Source: Nocardioides sp. QY071 (lineage in GTDB: Bacteria; Actinomycetota; Actinomycetes; Propionibacteriales; Nocardioidaceae). From it: 64,000 bases of DNA. Below are positions 8,152 through 15,923 of this stretch, piece by piece. The translations under genes and the position numbers were made by a program. The notes below the pieces were generated by a model. That model saw only the letters and a program-made list of their open reading frames with translations, was not told the origin of the DNA and made no database searches. The stretch covers positions 4,650,001 to 4,714,000 of the forward strand of contig NZ_CP124681.1 of assembly GCF_029961765.1 (NCBI RefSeq), written 5' to 3'. The first letter of the stretch is position 1. Each line of letters starts with the position of its first letter.

Positions 8152-9012
8152 TCACCGGGGTCGGTGCCGCTCCACGGCGACGACCCCGCCCTTGCGCACG
8201 TGCAGGACGAGGAGCTCGGCGGGAGCCAGTCCCTCGTCGGGGGCGAGCTCGATCCCGAGGGCGTCGTACACGTGGCACAGGACCGGCCGGTGGGTGCACA
8301 GCACCGCCCCCGCGTCGCCGGCGAGCAGCTCCTCGACGATCTTCTCGACGGCCTTCGCGGTGGCGTTCTCCTCGCTCAGCCGCGGGCGCAGGTCGAGGGC
8401 GTAGCCGGCCGTCTCGGCGTACGGCCGCACCGTCTGCACGCAGCGGGTGCTGGTCGAGGTGGCGATCCGGGTGACGTCGTACGCCGCCAGGAGGGGTACC
8501 AGCCGGTCGGCCTCCAGCTCGCCCACCTTCAGCAGGGTGCGGCCGGCGTCCGCGCCGTGCCACGCGCTGCGCGAGCGGGCCTGGGCATGGCGGAGCACGA
8601 CGACGGCGTGCGTCTTGCGACGTACGCCCAGCGCCGCGGTCAGCGTCTCGCGGTCGTGGTCGTAGCTCAGTCGCGCGGGCGCGTCGTCCACCGGCACCCA
8701 GGCCACGGCGTCGATCTCGTCGTTGGGCCGGTACGCCGCCACGTCGTCGTCACCCACGACCCGACCGGTCCAGTAGTGGACGGTCTTCATCCGCCGCGCG
8801 ACCGGGTAGCGCTGCGAGGGCAGCGGGGGCCCGAGGCGGACGTGGACGCCGGTCTCCTCGGCCACCTCGCGTACGGCGGCGGCGGTCGGGTGCTCCCCGC
8901 GGTCGAGCTTGCCCTTGGGGAAGGACCAGTCGTCGTACTTCGGGCGGTGTACGAGAAGCACCTCCCGTCCGGGACGGAACACGACCACGCCGGCAGCGAG
9001 GATGTCGGGCAC
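8152..9012 (-). CDS. Nudix hydrolase fused to histidine phosphatase (MutT1-like)
   Basis: Two domains in one chain of 286 residues. The N-terminal Nudix domain has the box GKLDRGEHPTAAAVREVAEE (residues 34-53 and on to TGV). The C-terminal phosphoglycerate-mutase-like domain has VVVLRHAQARSRSAW and a second catalytic histidine in CTHRPVLCHVYDAL. This is the MutT1 layout known from mycobacteria, where the enzyme degrades 8-oxo-(d)GTP and diadenosine polyphosphates; the function here is by family. The GTG at 9012 is preceded by TACCCT and 6 nt, fitting a leaderless mRNA. The divergent gene starts only 17 nt away. The stop codon lies inside a single copy of the 22-nt repeat that is clustered at 22.5 kb. 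Confidence 0.88.
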   Translation of the reverse strand: MPDILAAGVVVFRPGREVLLVHRPKYDDWSFPKGKLDRGEHPTAAAVREVAEETGVHVRLGPPLPSQRYPVARRMKTVHYWTGRVVGDDDVAAYRPNDEIDAVAWVPVDDAPARLSYDHDRETLTAALGVRRKTHAVVVLRHAQARSRSAWHGADAGRTLLKVGELEADRLVPLLAAYDVTRIATSTSTRCVQTVRPYAETAGYALDLRPRLSEENATAKAVEKIVEELLAGDAGAVLCTHRPVLCHVYDALGIELAPDEGLAPAELLVLHVRKGGVVAVERHRPR

Positions 9013-9017
9013 GGGCC

Positions 9018-9024
9018 TAGGGTA
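9018..9024. promoter_or_regulatory. Shared -10 element for two divergent leaderless transcripts
   Basis: The 7-mer TAGGGTA reads as TAGGGT on the plus strand, 6 nt before the ATG at 9030, and as TACCCT on the minus strand, 6 nt before the GTG at 9012. TANNNT at this distance is the signature of leaderless transcription in actinobacteria. The two -10 boxes overlap by six of seven bases, so only one polymerase can use the site at a time. Confidence 0.65.
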
Positions 9025-9029
9025 CGGGC

Positions 9030-10079
9030 ATGCGTCGCCGCTGGATCCTGCTCCTCGTCCTCGCGGCACTCGTCGTGTCGGCAGCCGTCGTGGTGGGCTG
9101 GCGGCTGCGGTCCGAGGACCGCAGCCGGTTCTCCGCCGCGCTCGCCTGGGCCCCGACGTCCGCGGCCCGGTTCAGCTGGACCGACTGGGCGGGGGTGCGC
9201 TCCGAGCTGGGCGCCGACCTGTCGGCGTCCTCCTCGGGGTCCGAGGTCGACGACTTCCTCCAGGACGCGTTCGACCGGGACCTGGCCTCGACGACCGCGC
9301 TCGACGCGTCCGCCCCGACCATCCAGGAGCAGCTCGGCTTCTCCCCCGCGACGATCGACTGGGAGCTGTTCACCCAGGGCAAGGACGGCGCGCTGGTGAT
9401 CATGGGGCTGCCCGACGACTTCGACGTGGCCGGGCTGCGCGAGCGGCTGCGCACGGTCGGGTTCGAGGAGCCCGACGGCGCCGACGGCGTGTGGAGCGGT
9501 GGCGTCGACCTGCTCGAGGGGCTCGACGGCCCGGTCACCCCCGAGCTCGCCGCGCTCCAGATCGACGAGGAGGACGACCTGCTCGTCGGGAGCGACGACC
9601 CCGCCTTCCTGGAGCAGCGTGCCGACCTGGCCCGCGGCGACCACGAGGACGGTGTGAGCGACGTCGTCGACGCCGAGGGTCCGGCGCTGAGCGCGTCGGT
9701 GGCCACCGGCGACCAGGCCTGCTCGGCGCTGGCGATGACCGACGCGGACCCCGCCGACCGGACCCGGGCCAGCGAGCTGGTGGCGCAGGCCGGCGGCGTC
9801 CACCCACTCACCGGTTTCGCGATCGCGGCCCAGCCGGGCGGCGACCTACGCGTGGCGATGGCGTTCGAGACCGACGACCAGGCCCGCGAGGACGCCGACA
9901 GCCGCTCGAAGCTGGCTGCCGGGCCCGCACCCGGGCAGGGCGGCAGCTTCCCCGAGCGGTTCGAGCTCGGCAAGGTGGTCGCGACCGGGCGGGTGCTGAC
10001 CATGGCGATGAAGCCGGTGGAGGGAACGTTCGTGCTCTCCGACCTCAGCAGCGGGCCGGTGCTGTTCGCGACCTGCTGA
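9030..10079 (+). CDS. Membrane-anchored protein of unknown function
   Basis: 349 residues. The N-terminus is a short basic stretch and one membrane segment (RRRWILLLVLAALVVSAAVV), so it is probably anchored with the bulk outside; there is no lipobox. The exported part is acidic and rich in Asp/Glu, with repeated phrases around substrate-like hydrophobic turns (LGFSPATIDWELFTQGKDGALVIMGL). I do not recognise a named domain. It starts at the ATG at 9030 of a probable leaderless transcript. Next to the MutT1-like gene it has no obvious functional link. The 3' end is followed after 41 nt by the tandem duplication. Confidence 0.75.
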   Translation: MRRRWILLLVLAALVVSAAVVVGWRLRSEDRSRFSAALAWAPTSAARFSWTDWAGVRSELGADLSASSSGSEVDDFLQDAFDRDLASTTALDASAPTIQEQLGFSPATIDWELFTQGKDGALVIMGLPDDFDVAGLRERLRTVGFEEPDGADGVWSGGVDLLEGLDGPVTPELAALQIDEEDDLLVGSDDPAFLEQRADLARGDHEDGVSDVVDAEGPALSASVATGDQACSALAMTDADPADRTRASELVAQAGGVHPLTGFAIAAQPGGDLRVAMAFETDDQAREDADSRSKLAAGPAPGQGGSFPERFELGKVVATGRVLTMAMKPVEGTFVLSDLSSGPVLFATC

Positions 10080-10120
10080 GCGACGTCTCGCTACGCGGCT
10101 AGTCGACGAGCTCAAGGACA

Positions 10121-10519
10121 CGCTCGCGCCACCCTCCCCATCGCCGTCGGTCGTCGCGGGAAGCGACGGCGACAGAGCGTAGAGAGCGACGAAGGAGCGA
10201 CCGGAGCGGAGGAGGCGAGCCTTTCCGCGAGCCGACGGTGTGGCCGCCAGACCAACCGACTTCCTACGCAAGCCAACGGCGCGCGCGGCAGCGCGGCGGA
10301 GCGAAGCGACGACGCGCTCGCGCCACCCTCCCCATCGCCGTCGGTCGTCGCGGGAAGCGACGGCGACAGAGCGTAGAGAGCGACGAAGGAGCGACCGGAG
10401 CGGAGGAGGCGAGCCTTTCCGCGAGCCGACGGTGTGGCCGCCAGACCAACCGACTTCCTACGCAAGCCAACGGCGCGCGCGGCAGCGCGGCGGAGCGAAG
10501 CGACGACGCGCTCGCGCCA
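10121..10519. repeat. Perfect 194-bp tandem duplication (2.06 copies)
   Basis: Copy 1 is 10121-10314 and copy 2 is 10315-10508. As read by eye they are identical over 194 bp, and the first 11 bases of a third copy follow (10509-10519). The unit is full of GAGCGA/GCGACG words and can be read as long nonsense-free frames on both strands, but it starts and ends in no gene. Perfect identity suggests a recent duplication by slippage or unequal recombination. Confidence 0.9.
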
Positions 10520-10525
10520 TCCAGC

Positions 10526-10672
10526 TCAGTGCAGGACGCCGAGGATGCGGTCGATCTCCTCGACCGAGAGGCGCTCGTCGGAGTTGCTGGCCGCGATGAT
10601 CAGGTTGGTGGTCAGCTCGACCTCGGTGAGGAGGTCGCCGTCCTCGAGGGTCACGTCGAACTGATCGGCCAT
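10526..10672 (-). CDS. Small acidic protein, 48 residues
   Basis: Starts with MADQFDVTLEDGDLLTEVEL, continues with a hydrophobic TTNLIIAASNS segment, and ends LSVEEIDRILGVLH. The ATG at 10672 has a near-perfect ribosome binding site (AGGAGGGAAGC-ATG), which is the strongest argument that it is real. It is acidic (pI clearly low) and probably helical with no signal peptide. From memory the pattern ELTTNLxIAAN...LSxxEIDxILG resembles small conserved actinobacterial proteins, but I cannot name a function. It lies between the tandem duplication and the cspA terminator, on the same strand as cspA. Confidence 0.75.
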   Translation of the reverse strand: MADQFDVTLEDGDLLTEVELTTNLIIAASNSDERLSVEEIDRILGVLH

Positions 10673-10749
10673 GCTTCCCTCCTAGCGCCGGACCAACGCA
10701 CTTCCGACTCCATGATCCCCCGCGCGGTCCCCGCCAAACCCAAAAGTTC

Positions 10750-10790
10750 CGGAAAAATTCGTGGAGCCCCGCCGGCCGGCGAGGCTCCAC
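10750..10790 (-). terminator. Rho-independent terminator after the cold-shock gene
   Basis: On the minus strand an 8-bp stem GTGGAGCC/GGCTCCAC (10783-10790 with 10761-10768) encloses a GCCGG-CCGGC inner stem. It is followed by GAATTTTTCC, a clear U-tract. It lies 27 nt past the cspA stop. Confidence 0.88.
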
Positions 10791-10817
10791 GGAAGACGAG
10801 GTCTCCTCGGAGGTGAG

Positions 10818-11021
10818 TCAGAGGGGACGGACGTTCTCCGCCTGCGGGCCCTTGGGGCCCTGGGTGACGTCGAACTCGACCTTCTGGTTGTCCTCCAGCG
10901 ACTTGTAGCCGTTGGTCTGGATCGCCGAGTAGTGGACGAAGACGTCGTCGCCGCCACCCTCCTGCTCGATGAAGCCGAAGCCCTTCTCGGCGCTGAACCA
11001 CTTCACGGTGCCCTGAGCCAT
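10818..11021 (-). CDS. cspA: Cold-shock domain protein
   Basis: A 67-residue single-OB-fold RNA chaperone. Both RNA-binding motifs are present: KGFGFIEQ (RNP-1) and DVFVHYSAI (RNP-2), with the start MAQGTVKWFSAEK typical of actinobacterial CspA. It binds single-stranded RNA or DNA and prevents secondary structure; many paralogs are constitutive. The ATG at 11021 has GAGGAG upstream. The gene is followed by a strong terminator. Confidence 0.96.
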   Translation of the reverse strand: MAQGTVKWFSAEKGFGFIEQEGGGDDVFVHYSAIQTNGYKSLEDNQKVEFDVTQGPKGPQAENVRPL

Positions 11022-11325
11022 GTTGCTCGTTACTCCTCGTATCGGGGCGAGAGCCGCCACCTCGACGGCCCGGCAGCGACTGCGATGACACGTCGCTCCG
11101 ATGCGTGATGACGACACCACAAACCAGAACGCCGTCGGCCACAGACTCCGCAGGCGTTCACCTTCGAGAACTGCAGTCGCTGCGAAGTCGACACTACCAA
11201 CCAGCGGCGACAGCGGAACCTCCCTGCCGCCACGAACTTCGGTGCGGCCATGAAGGTTCTGCAACACACATGTGACAGGGCGGAAAACCAGTCCCGGTGG
11301 GGGTTCCGGGCCCGTCCGGGACGGG
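11022..11325. other. Long leader/promoter region of cspA, no gene
   Basis: 304 bp without a convincing gene. On the minus strand it precedes cspA and probably holds its promoter and a long 5' untranslated leader, as is usual for cold-shock genes. The proximal part carries the ribosome binding site (ACGAGGAGTAAC). I see no riboswitch pattern. The far end abuts the stop of the FAD enzyme gene that reads toward it. Confidence 0.5.
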
Positions 11326-12768
11326 TCAGGCGCGGGCGGCGGCGCGGCCGGCGCGGCGGCCGAAGAAGGTGCCGTCGCCGAGTGAGGTGCCGCTGACGTA
11401 GCCGTCTCCGTGGATGCCGGAGGTGGCCCGCCCGGCGGCGTACAGGCCGGGCACGGGGGTGCCGGAGTCGTCGAGGACCTCGCCGTCCACGGAGGTGCGC
11501 AGGCCGCCGAGGGTGAACCCGGAGACGCCGGTGCCGCCACGCGGGCCGGTGCCCTCGGGGTCGAAGCCGCGGCCGGCGTCGACGACGGCGTACGGCGGCT
11601 CGAGGGGCCGCAGCCAGCGCGGGTCCTTGTGGAAGCGGGTGTCCTCGCCGGCGGCCGCGTCGCGGTTGTAGCGGGCGACGGTGTCCTCCAACGAGCCGGG
11701 CGGCAGGCCGAGCTCGGCCTCGACCTCGGCGAGGGTCTCGGCGACGACGGCGGGCTGCACGCCCCAGCGCTCGCGCTCGGGGACGTCCTCCCAGCCCTTC
11801 TCGTCCACGAGCGTGAACCAGGGGCCGGGGCGGTGCCGGACGGCGGCCTGGCTGAACCGGCCCGGGTAGACGTCCTCGTTGACGAAGCGCTGCCCGAGAC
11901 CGTCGACGAGCATGCCGCGCACGGCGAGGGCGGGTACGACGGACAGCGCGATCTGGGTGTTGGCCATCCGGCGCAGGCTGCCGCCGGCGGCGACGCCGAG
12001 GCGGATCCCGCTGCCGTCGTCGAGGCCGTCGCTCACCGCGGAGTGCCCGACGAGCACGGGAGCGTGGTCGGCGACCATCTCGGCGTTGTCGGCGAAGCCG
12101 CCCGTGGCGATCACGACGCCGCGGCGGGCGCCGTAGGTGAGGTCCTCGCCGAAGCGGCGGGCGCGTACGCCGACGACGCGGCCGGCCTCGTCCTGCACCA
12201 GTCCGGTGACCCGGGTGTCCGGGTGGACGTCGACGCCGGCCTCGCGGGCGGCGGTGGCCAGCTTGTCCATGAGCAGCCAGCCGCCGTACCCGTCGGTCGC
12301 GGGGCGGTGTCCGCGCGGGACCGGACGGGCCAGCTCGGTGAACGGCCAGGCGTTCTCGCCGAGCCACATCAGGCCGTCGGCGGTCGGCGGGAGCCAGGAG
12401 ACGCCGTCGTACAGGCTCGGGTTGAAGGTGATCCCGAGCCCGAGGAACCAGTCGAAGTGCTCGACGCTGCCGTCGCAGTAGAGACGCAGCTTCTCCTCGT
12501 CGGGGTGGGGGCCGAGCGCCTCGTGGAGGTAGGCGTACATCAGGTCCGGGTCGTCGTCGACGCCGCAGGCCCGCTGGAGCGCCGTACCGCCGCCGAGGTA
12601 GAGCTCGCCGCCGGACACCGCCGACGAGCCCCCGGGAGCGGCCCGGTCGAGGGCGACGACGGACGCGCCCGCGCGGGCCGCCTCGAGGGCGGCCGCCGCG
12701 CCGGCACAGCCCATGCCGACGACGACGACATCAGCGAGGACGTCGACCTCGACATCCACCGAGGTCAC
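11326..12768 (-). CDS. FAD-dependent dehydrogenase (fumarate-reductase/KstD superfamily)
   Basis: 480 residues of the FAD_binding_2 family. The N-terminal dinucleotide fold is VVVVGMGCAGAAAALEAARAG with E/D-type ribose residue in VVALDRAAPGGSSAVSGGE. The C-terminal FAD segment is GLYAAGRATSGIHGDGYVSG. Such enzymes abstract hydride from a ketosteroid-like or acyl substrate. The starting GTG at 12768 overlaps the stop of the ring-cleavage dioxygenase gene (GTGA), so both are coupled behind the HsaA-like gene. It is clearly not a canonical KstD: the ALSGGGIWVP loop of KstD is replaced by AVSGGELYLG. The substrate is unknown; a dehydrogenation in the same ring-opening pathway is inferred. Confidence 0.85.
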   Translation of the reverse strand: MTSVDVEVDVLADVVVVGMGCAGAAAALEAARAGASVVALDRAAPGGSSAVSGGELYLGGGTALQRACGVDDDPDLMYAYLHEALGPHPDEEKLRLYCDGSVEHFDWFLGLGITFNPSLYDGVSWLPPTADGLMWLGENAWPFTELARPVPRGHRPATDGYGGWLLMDKLATAAREAGVDVHPDTRVTGLVQDEAGRVVGVRARRFGEDLTYGARRGVVIATGGFADNAEMVADHAPVLVGHSAVSDGLDDGSGIRLGVAAGGSLRRMANTQIALSVVPALAVRGMLVDGLGQRFVNEDVYPGRFSQAAVRHRPGPWFTLVDEKGWEDVPERERWGVQPAVVAETLAEVEAELGLPPGSLEDTVARYNRDAAAGEDTRFHKDPRWLRPLEPPYAVVDAGRGFDPEGTGPRGGTGVSGFTLGGLRTSVDGEVLDDSGTPVPGLYAAGRATSGIHGDGYVSGTSLGDGTFFGRRAGRAAARA

Positions 12769-13664
12769 CGGGGGACGAAGGCGGCCAGCGGCTCGGAGCC
12801 GGACCAGTCGTGGCCCCAGTAGCTGTCGGCGGTGATCTCCTCGGCGGTGTACGACGACTCGTCGACGAGCATGCCGTCCCAGCCGTACTCGATGTCCCAG
12901 CCGCCGGGCGCCCGGACGTAGAACGAGATCATCTTGTCGTTGGTGTGCCGGCCCAGCGTCGAGGAGATCGAGAACTCCCGCTTGTTGACCTCGTCGAGCG
13001 CGCGGCCGACGGCGTCGAGCTCGTCGACCTCGACCATCAGGTGCACCATGCCGGGCGCCTCGTCGTGCGGGGCGGGGCAGACGGCGAGGCTGTGGTGGCG
13101 GCGGTTGATGCCGAGGAACTGGATCCGCCGGTCGCCGGGGACCTTCATCGAGCCGCGGGTGAGGAACCCGAGCACCTCGGTGTAGAACGCGGTGGTCTCC
13201 GCAGGGGAGGTCGTCGGGAGGACGACGTGGCCCATGCCCTCGGCGCCGGTGTGGAACTTCTGCGCCCACTTGGTGACGACCGGGCTGTGGTCGAGGACGG
13301 GTCCGCAGAAGACCTCGACCACGGTGCCGGCCGGGTCCTCGAACGAGATCGCCCTCTCGACGCCGCGCTCGGCGCACTCCTCGATGGCCAGCTCCTTCAC
13401 GCCGCGGCCCGAGGCCTCGACGTCGGCGGCGACCTTGGCGAGGTCCGCGGTGTCGCGGACCTCCCAGCCCACGGCCTGGACCCGGTCGGTGTCGCCCGGC
13501 AGGACGATGAGGCGCGCCTGGCGCTCGTCCATCCGCAGGTAGAGCCCGTCGGGGTCGGGGCCGGTGCCCTCGGCGAAGCCGAGCGAGTCGATGGCCAGCT
13601 CGCGCCAGCGGGGCAGGTCCGTGGCCTGGACCCGCAGGTAGCCGAGTCCGCGCAGGTGGGTCAT
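12765..13664 (-). CDS. Extradiol ring-cleavage dioxygenase, HsaC/BphC type
   Basis: A two-module VOC (glyoxalase-fold) type I extradiol dioxygenase of 299 residues that opens a catechol ring next to the hydroxyls using Fe(II). The iron ligands are all present at family positions: His146 (GMGHVVLP), His208 (GMVHLMVEV) and Glu259 (WDIEYGWD). Second-shell His190/191, His240 and Tyr249 are also in place. In steroid degradation HsaC cleaves 3,4-DHSA; the divergence cannot be judged here, so another catechol is possible. It sits between an HsaA-like oxygenase (10 nt upstream) and an FAD dehydrogenase (GTGA overlap). Confidence 0.92.
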   Translation of the reverse strand: MTHLRGLGYLRVQATDLPRWRELAIDSLGFAEGTGPDPDGLYLRMDERQARLIVLPGDTDRVQAVGWEVRDTADLAKVAADVEASGRGVKELAIEECAERGVERAISFEDPAGTVVEVFCGPVLDHSPVVTKWAQKFHTGAEGMGHVVLPTTSPAETTAFYTEVLGFLTRGSMKVPGDRRIQFLGINRRHHSLAVCPAPHDEAPGMVHLMVEVDELDAVGRALDEVNKREFSISSTLGRHTNDKMISFYVRAPGGWDIEYGWDGMLVDESSYTAEEITADSYWGHDWSGSEPLAAFVPR

Positions 13665-13674
13665 GGGTGTCTCC

Positions 13675-14871
13675 TCAGATCATCGAGCGGAGCGGGCCGG
13701 CCGGCGGCTCGAGGCCGAGGTCGCCGAGGCCAGCTGCGTGGAAGGTCGGGCCGGGCACGTGGATCGCGTGCGCCAGGCCGGTGTGCGCGTCGCGCCAGAA
13801 GCGCTGGATCGGGTTGTCCATCCGCATCGCGTTGCCGCCGGAGCGGGCGACGACCTCGTCGAGGGCCCGGACCGCGCGCCAGGCCGCCTGGACCTGGGTA
13901 CGACGACCGGCGGCCCGCTCGGCGAAGGTCGGCACGTGGCCGCGGGCGACCGCGTCGTACATCCGGGTGACGTTGTCGATCAGCACCGCGCGGGACGCGG
14001 CGATGTCGGCGGCGGCCTCGCTCAGGGCGTAGAGGGCGTAGGGGTCGTCCTTGCTCGCGGCGCCGGAGACCGTCGTACGCGAGGCCTGCCAGGCGGCGTG
14101 GTGCGCGACCGCACCCTCGCAGATGCCGATGACCGCGGAGGTGATGCCGAGCGGGAAGACGCAGGAGAACGGCACGTGGTAGCCGGTCTCGGTGAGGCCG
14201 GCGTTCTTGGCCGCCTCGCCCTCGGCGACGTCGGTGTAGACGAGCGCGCGGTAGGACGGGATGAACGCGTCCTCCACGAGGATGTCCTTGGACCCGGTGC
14301 CGCGCAGGCCGACGACGTCCCAGCTGTCGGGGACGATCGTGTAGTCGGCGCGCGGCAGGATGACGTGCATCATCTGCGGCGGCATGACCGGGGCGCCGTT
14401 CGCGTCGCCCATCATCGCGCCCAGGAAGATCCAGTCGCAGTGGTCGGTGCCCGACGAGAACTGCCAGCGCCCACGCAGGGTCCAGCCGCCGTCGACCGGG
14501 GTGAGCACACCCATCGGGGCGTACGGCGACGCGATCCAGGTGTCGGGGTCGGCACCCCAGACCTCCTCCTGGACCCGCTTGTCGGCCATCGCCATCTCCC
14601 ACGGGTGGACGCCGACGATGCCCGCGACCCAGCCCGTCGCGCCGTCGAGCTGGGCGATGCGCATGACCGTCTCGGCGAACTCGGCCGGGTGGGCCTCGTA
14701 GCCGCCGAACTCCTTGGGCTGCAGCAGCCGGATCACGCCGGAGTCCTTCAGCACCTTGGCGGCCTGGTCGTCGAGCTGGCCGAGCTGCTCGTTGGCCGGG
14801 CCGAGCGCCGCCAGCTCGTCGGAGTGCTCCTCGATGGCGGCGAGCACGGTGCCGCGGGTCTGGTCGGTCAT
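13675..14871 (-). CDS. HsaA-like flavin-dependent hydroxylase (acyl-CoA dehydrogenase fold)
   Basis: 398 residues of the group D flavin monooxygenase/acyl-CoA dehydrogenase fold, matching HsaA length. Hallmarks are VIRLLQPKEFGGYEAHPAEF near residue 45, GATGWVAGIVGVHPWEMA, the FSSGTDHCDWIFLGA segment and DSWDVVGLRGTGSKDILVEDAFIP. HsaA hydroxylates 3-HSA to a catechol with reduced flavin supplied by HsaB; here the catechol product would go to the dioxygenase encoded next. The ATG at 14871 has AAGGAA upstream. The palindrome TCCCGCTGATCGGGA lies 90 nt upstream. Two diverged paralogs lie at 20.3 and 21.5 kb. Confidence 0.88.
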   Translation of the reverse strand: MTDQTRGTVLAAIEEHSDELAALGPANEQLGQLDDQAAKVLKDSGVIRLLQPKEFGGYEAHPAEFAETVMRIAQLDGATGWVAGIVGVHPWEMAMADKRVQEEVWGADPDTWIASPYAPMGVLTPVDGGWTLRGRWQFSSGTDHCDWIFLGAMMGDANGAPVMPPQMMHVILPRADYTIVPDSWDVVGLRGTGSKDILVEDAFIPSYRALVYTDVAEGEAAKNAGLTETGYHVPFSCVFPLGITSAVIGICEGAVAHHAAWQASRTTVSGAASKDDPYALYALSEAAADIAASRAVLIDNVTRMYDAVARGHVPTFAERAAGRRTQVQAAWRAVRALDEVVARSGGNAMRMDNPIQRFWRDAHTGLAHAIHVPGPTFHAAGLGDLGLEPPAGPLRSMI

Positions 14872-14960
14872 GGGGGTTCCTTCCGGAGCGGACGGTGTGG
14901 AGACGGGGGTTTCGGGGACGACCTCACGCTCGCAGCGGTCCGGGGTCAGTGGACGTCGTC

Positions 14961-14975
14961 TCCCGCTGATCGGGA
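14961..14975. promoter_or_regulatory. Island operator site 1, TCCCGCTGATCGGGA
   Basis: A palindrome with 5-bp arms TCCCG/CGGGA around a 5-nt centre, about 97 nt upstream of the HsaA-like gene. The same motif occurs at 18528, 23464, 30563 and 34956, always between genes of the 11-36 kb island. The form and size fit an IclR-type operator; the IclR gene at 19186 is the natural candidate, by inference. Confidence 0.65.
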
Positions 14976-14997
14976 CCGGCTCTGCGTGCGAGATGTG

Positions 14998-15064
14998 GAC
15001 CGCACCCCCTACGTTCTGGCGGTCGAATGCGGCGATTCGCGACCAGAACGTAGGGGGTGCGGTC
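14998..15064 (-). terminator. Perfect 22-bp inverted repeat after the HsaD-like gene
   Basis: Arms 14998-15019 and 15043-15064 are perfect inverted copies, and the match extends imperfectly toward the loop. It begins directly beyond the stop codon of the hydrolase at 15066 and ends before the promoter of the next gene on the same strand. A terminator without U-tract is the simplest reading. Confidence 0.65.
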
Positions 15065-15065
15065 G

Positions 15066-15923
15066 TCAGGCGCGGGTGAGGAAGGCGAGCACGGCCGCCT
15101 CCCACGCCGCCTGCTGCTCGATCATCGCCCAGTGGCCGCAGCGCGGCAGGACGTGCAGCTCGGCGTTCGGGATCGCCCGCATCGGCAGCAGCGCCATGTC
15201 GACCGGGCTGACCCGGTCGTCGCGGCCCCAGGTCAGGAGCACGGGTGCGGTGATCTTGTGGAGCATCGCCCAGTACGGCGGCCGGTCGCTCGCCGCGGCC
15301 ATCGCGGCCCGCGCGGCGTTCGCCTCCCGGCCGTACATGCGTCGCGCGGAGGCGAGCGTCTCGGGCTCGGTGGCCAGGTCCCAGCGCTGCTGGATCAGCT
15401 CCTCGGTGACCATGCCCTGGTCGAAGACCATCGACCGCAGCCACTGGACCAGGCCCTCGCGGGTCGGGTTCTCGACGAAGTCGGTGAGCCGGACGATGCC
15501 CTCGCCGGGGCCGGCACCGAGGATGTTGGTCCCGACGCCGCCGACGGTGACGAGCCGGGTGAACAGGTCGGTGCGGGCGATCGCGAGCTGGGCCGCGACG
15601 ACGCCGCCCATCGAGTTGCCGATCACCGGCACCGGGCCGAGGCCGAGGCCCTCGACGAACCGGATGACCGCGGGACCGGCCGCCACGAACGGCGACTCGT
15701 CGATGTCGTGGCTGACGCCGAAGCCGGGCAGCTCGAGCACCAGGCACCGGAAGTGCGCGCCGAGGGCGGGCAGGTTCTGGTGGAAGTTGCGCCATCCGGT
15801 CACGCCGGGACCGGAGCCGTGGAGCAGCAGCAGCGGCGGGCCGTCGCCGTACTCGTGATAGACGAGGGTGCCCGCGTCGGTGGCGAGCTCGCGGCGCGTG
15901 TCGTCGTACGACGGGAGGCTCAC
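15066..15923 (-). CDS. Alpha/beta hydrolase, HsaD/BphD-like
   Basis: 285 residues. It shows the oxyanion motif LLLLHGSGPGVTGW (residues 31-44), the nucleophile elbow GNSMGG with Ser104, an acid in LTWGRDDRVSP and the final His in RCGHWAMIEQ. The HGSGPG motif and the length match meta-cleavage product hydrolases (HsaD, BphD), which cut the carbon-carbon bond after extradiol ring opening. This fits the dioxygenase 1.4 kb downstream. The GTG at 15923 overlaps the stop of the BVMO gene (GTGA), so it is the third gene of the esterase-BVMO-hydrolase operon. Alternative: a plain carboxylesterase. Confidence 0.87.
   Translation of the reverse strand: MSLPSYDDTRRELATDAGTLVYHEYGDGPPLLLLHGSGPGVTGWRNFHQNLPALGAHFRCLVLELPGFGVSHDIDESPFVAAGPAVIRFVEGLGLGPVPVIGNSMGGVVAAQLAIARTDLFTRLVTVGGVGTNILGAGPGEGIVRLTDFVENPTREGLVQWLRSMVFDQGMVTEELIQQRWDLATEPETLASARRMYGREANAARAAMAAASDRPPYWAMLHKITAPVLLTWGRDDRVSPVDMALLPMRAIPNAELHVLPRCGHWAMIEQQAAWEAAVLAFLTRA

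Noticed and set aside
10238..10816. Open frames in the tandem duplication region
   Set aside because: Frames arise from a GC-rich duplicated unit and repeat the same peptide twice; no start signals, and the small minus-strand gene and terminator explain the right end.
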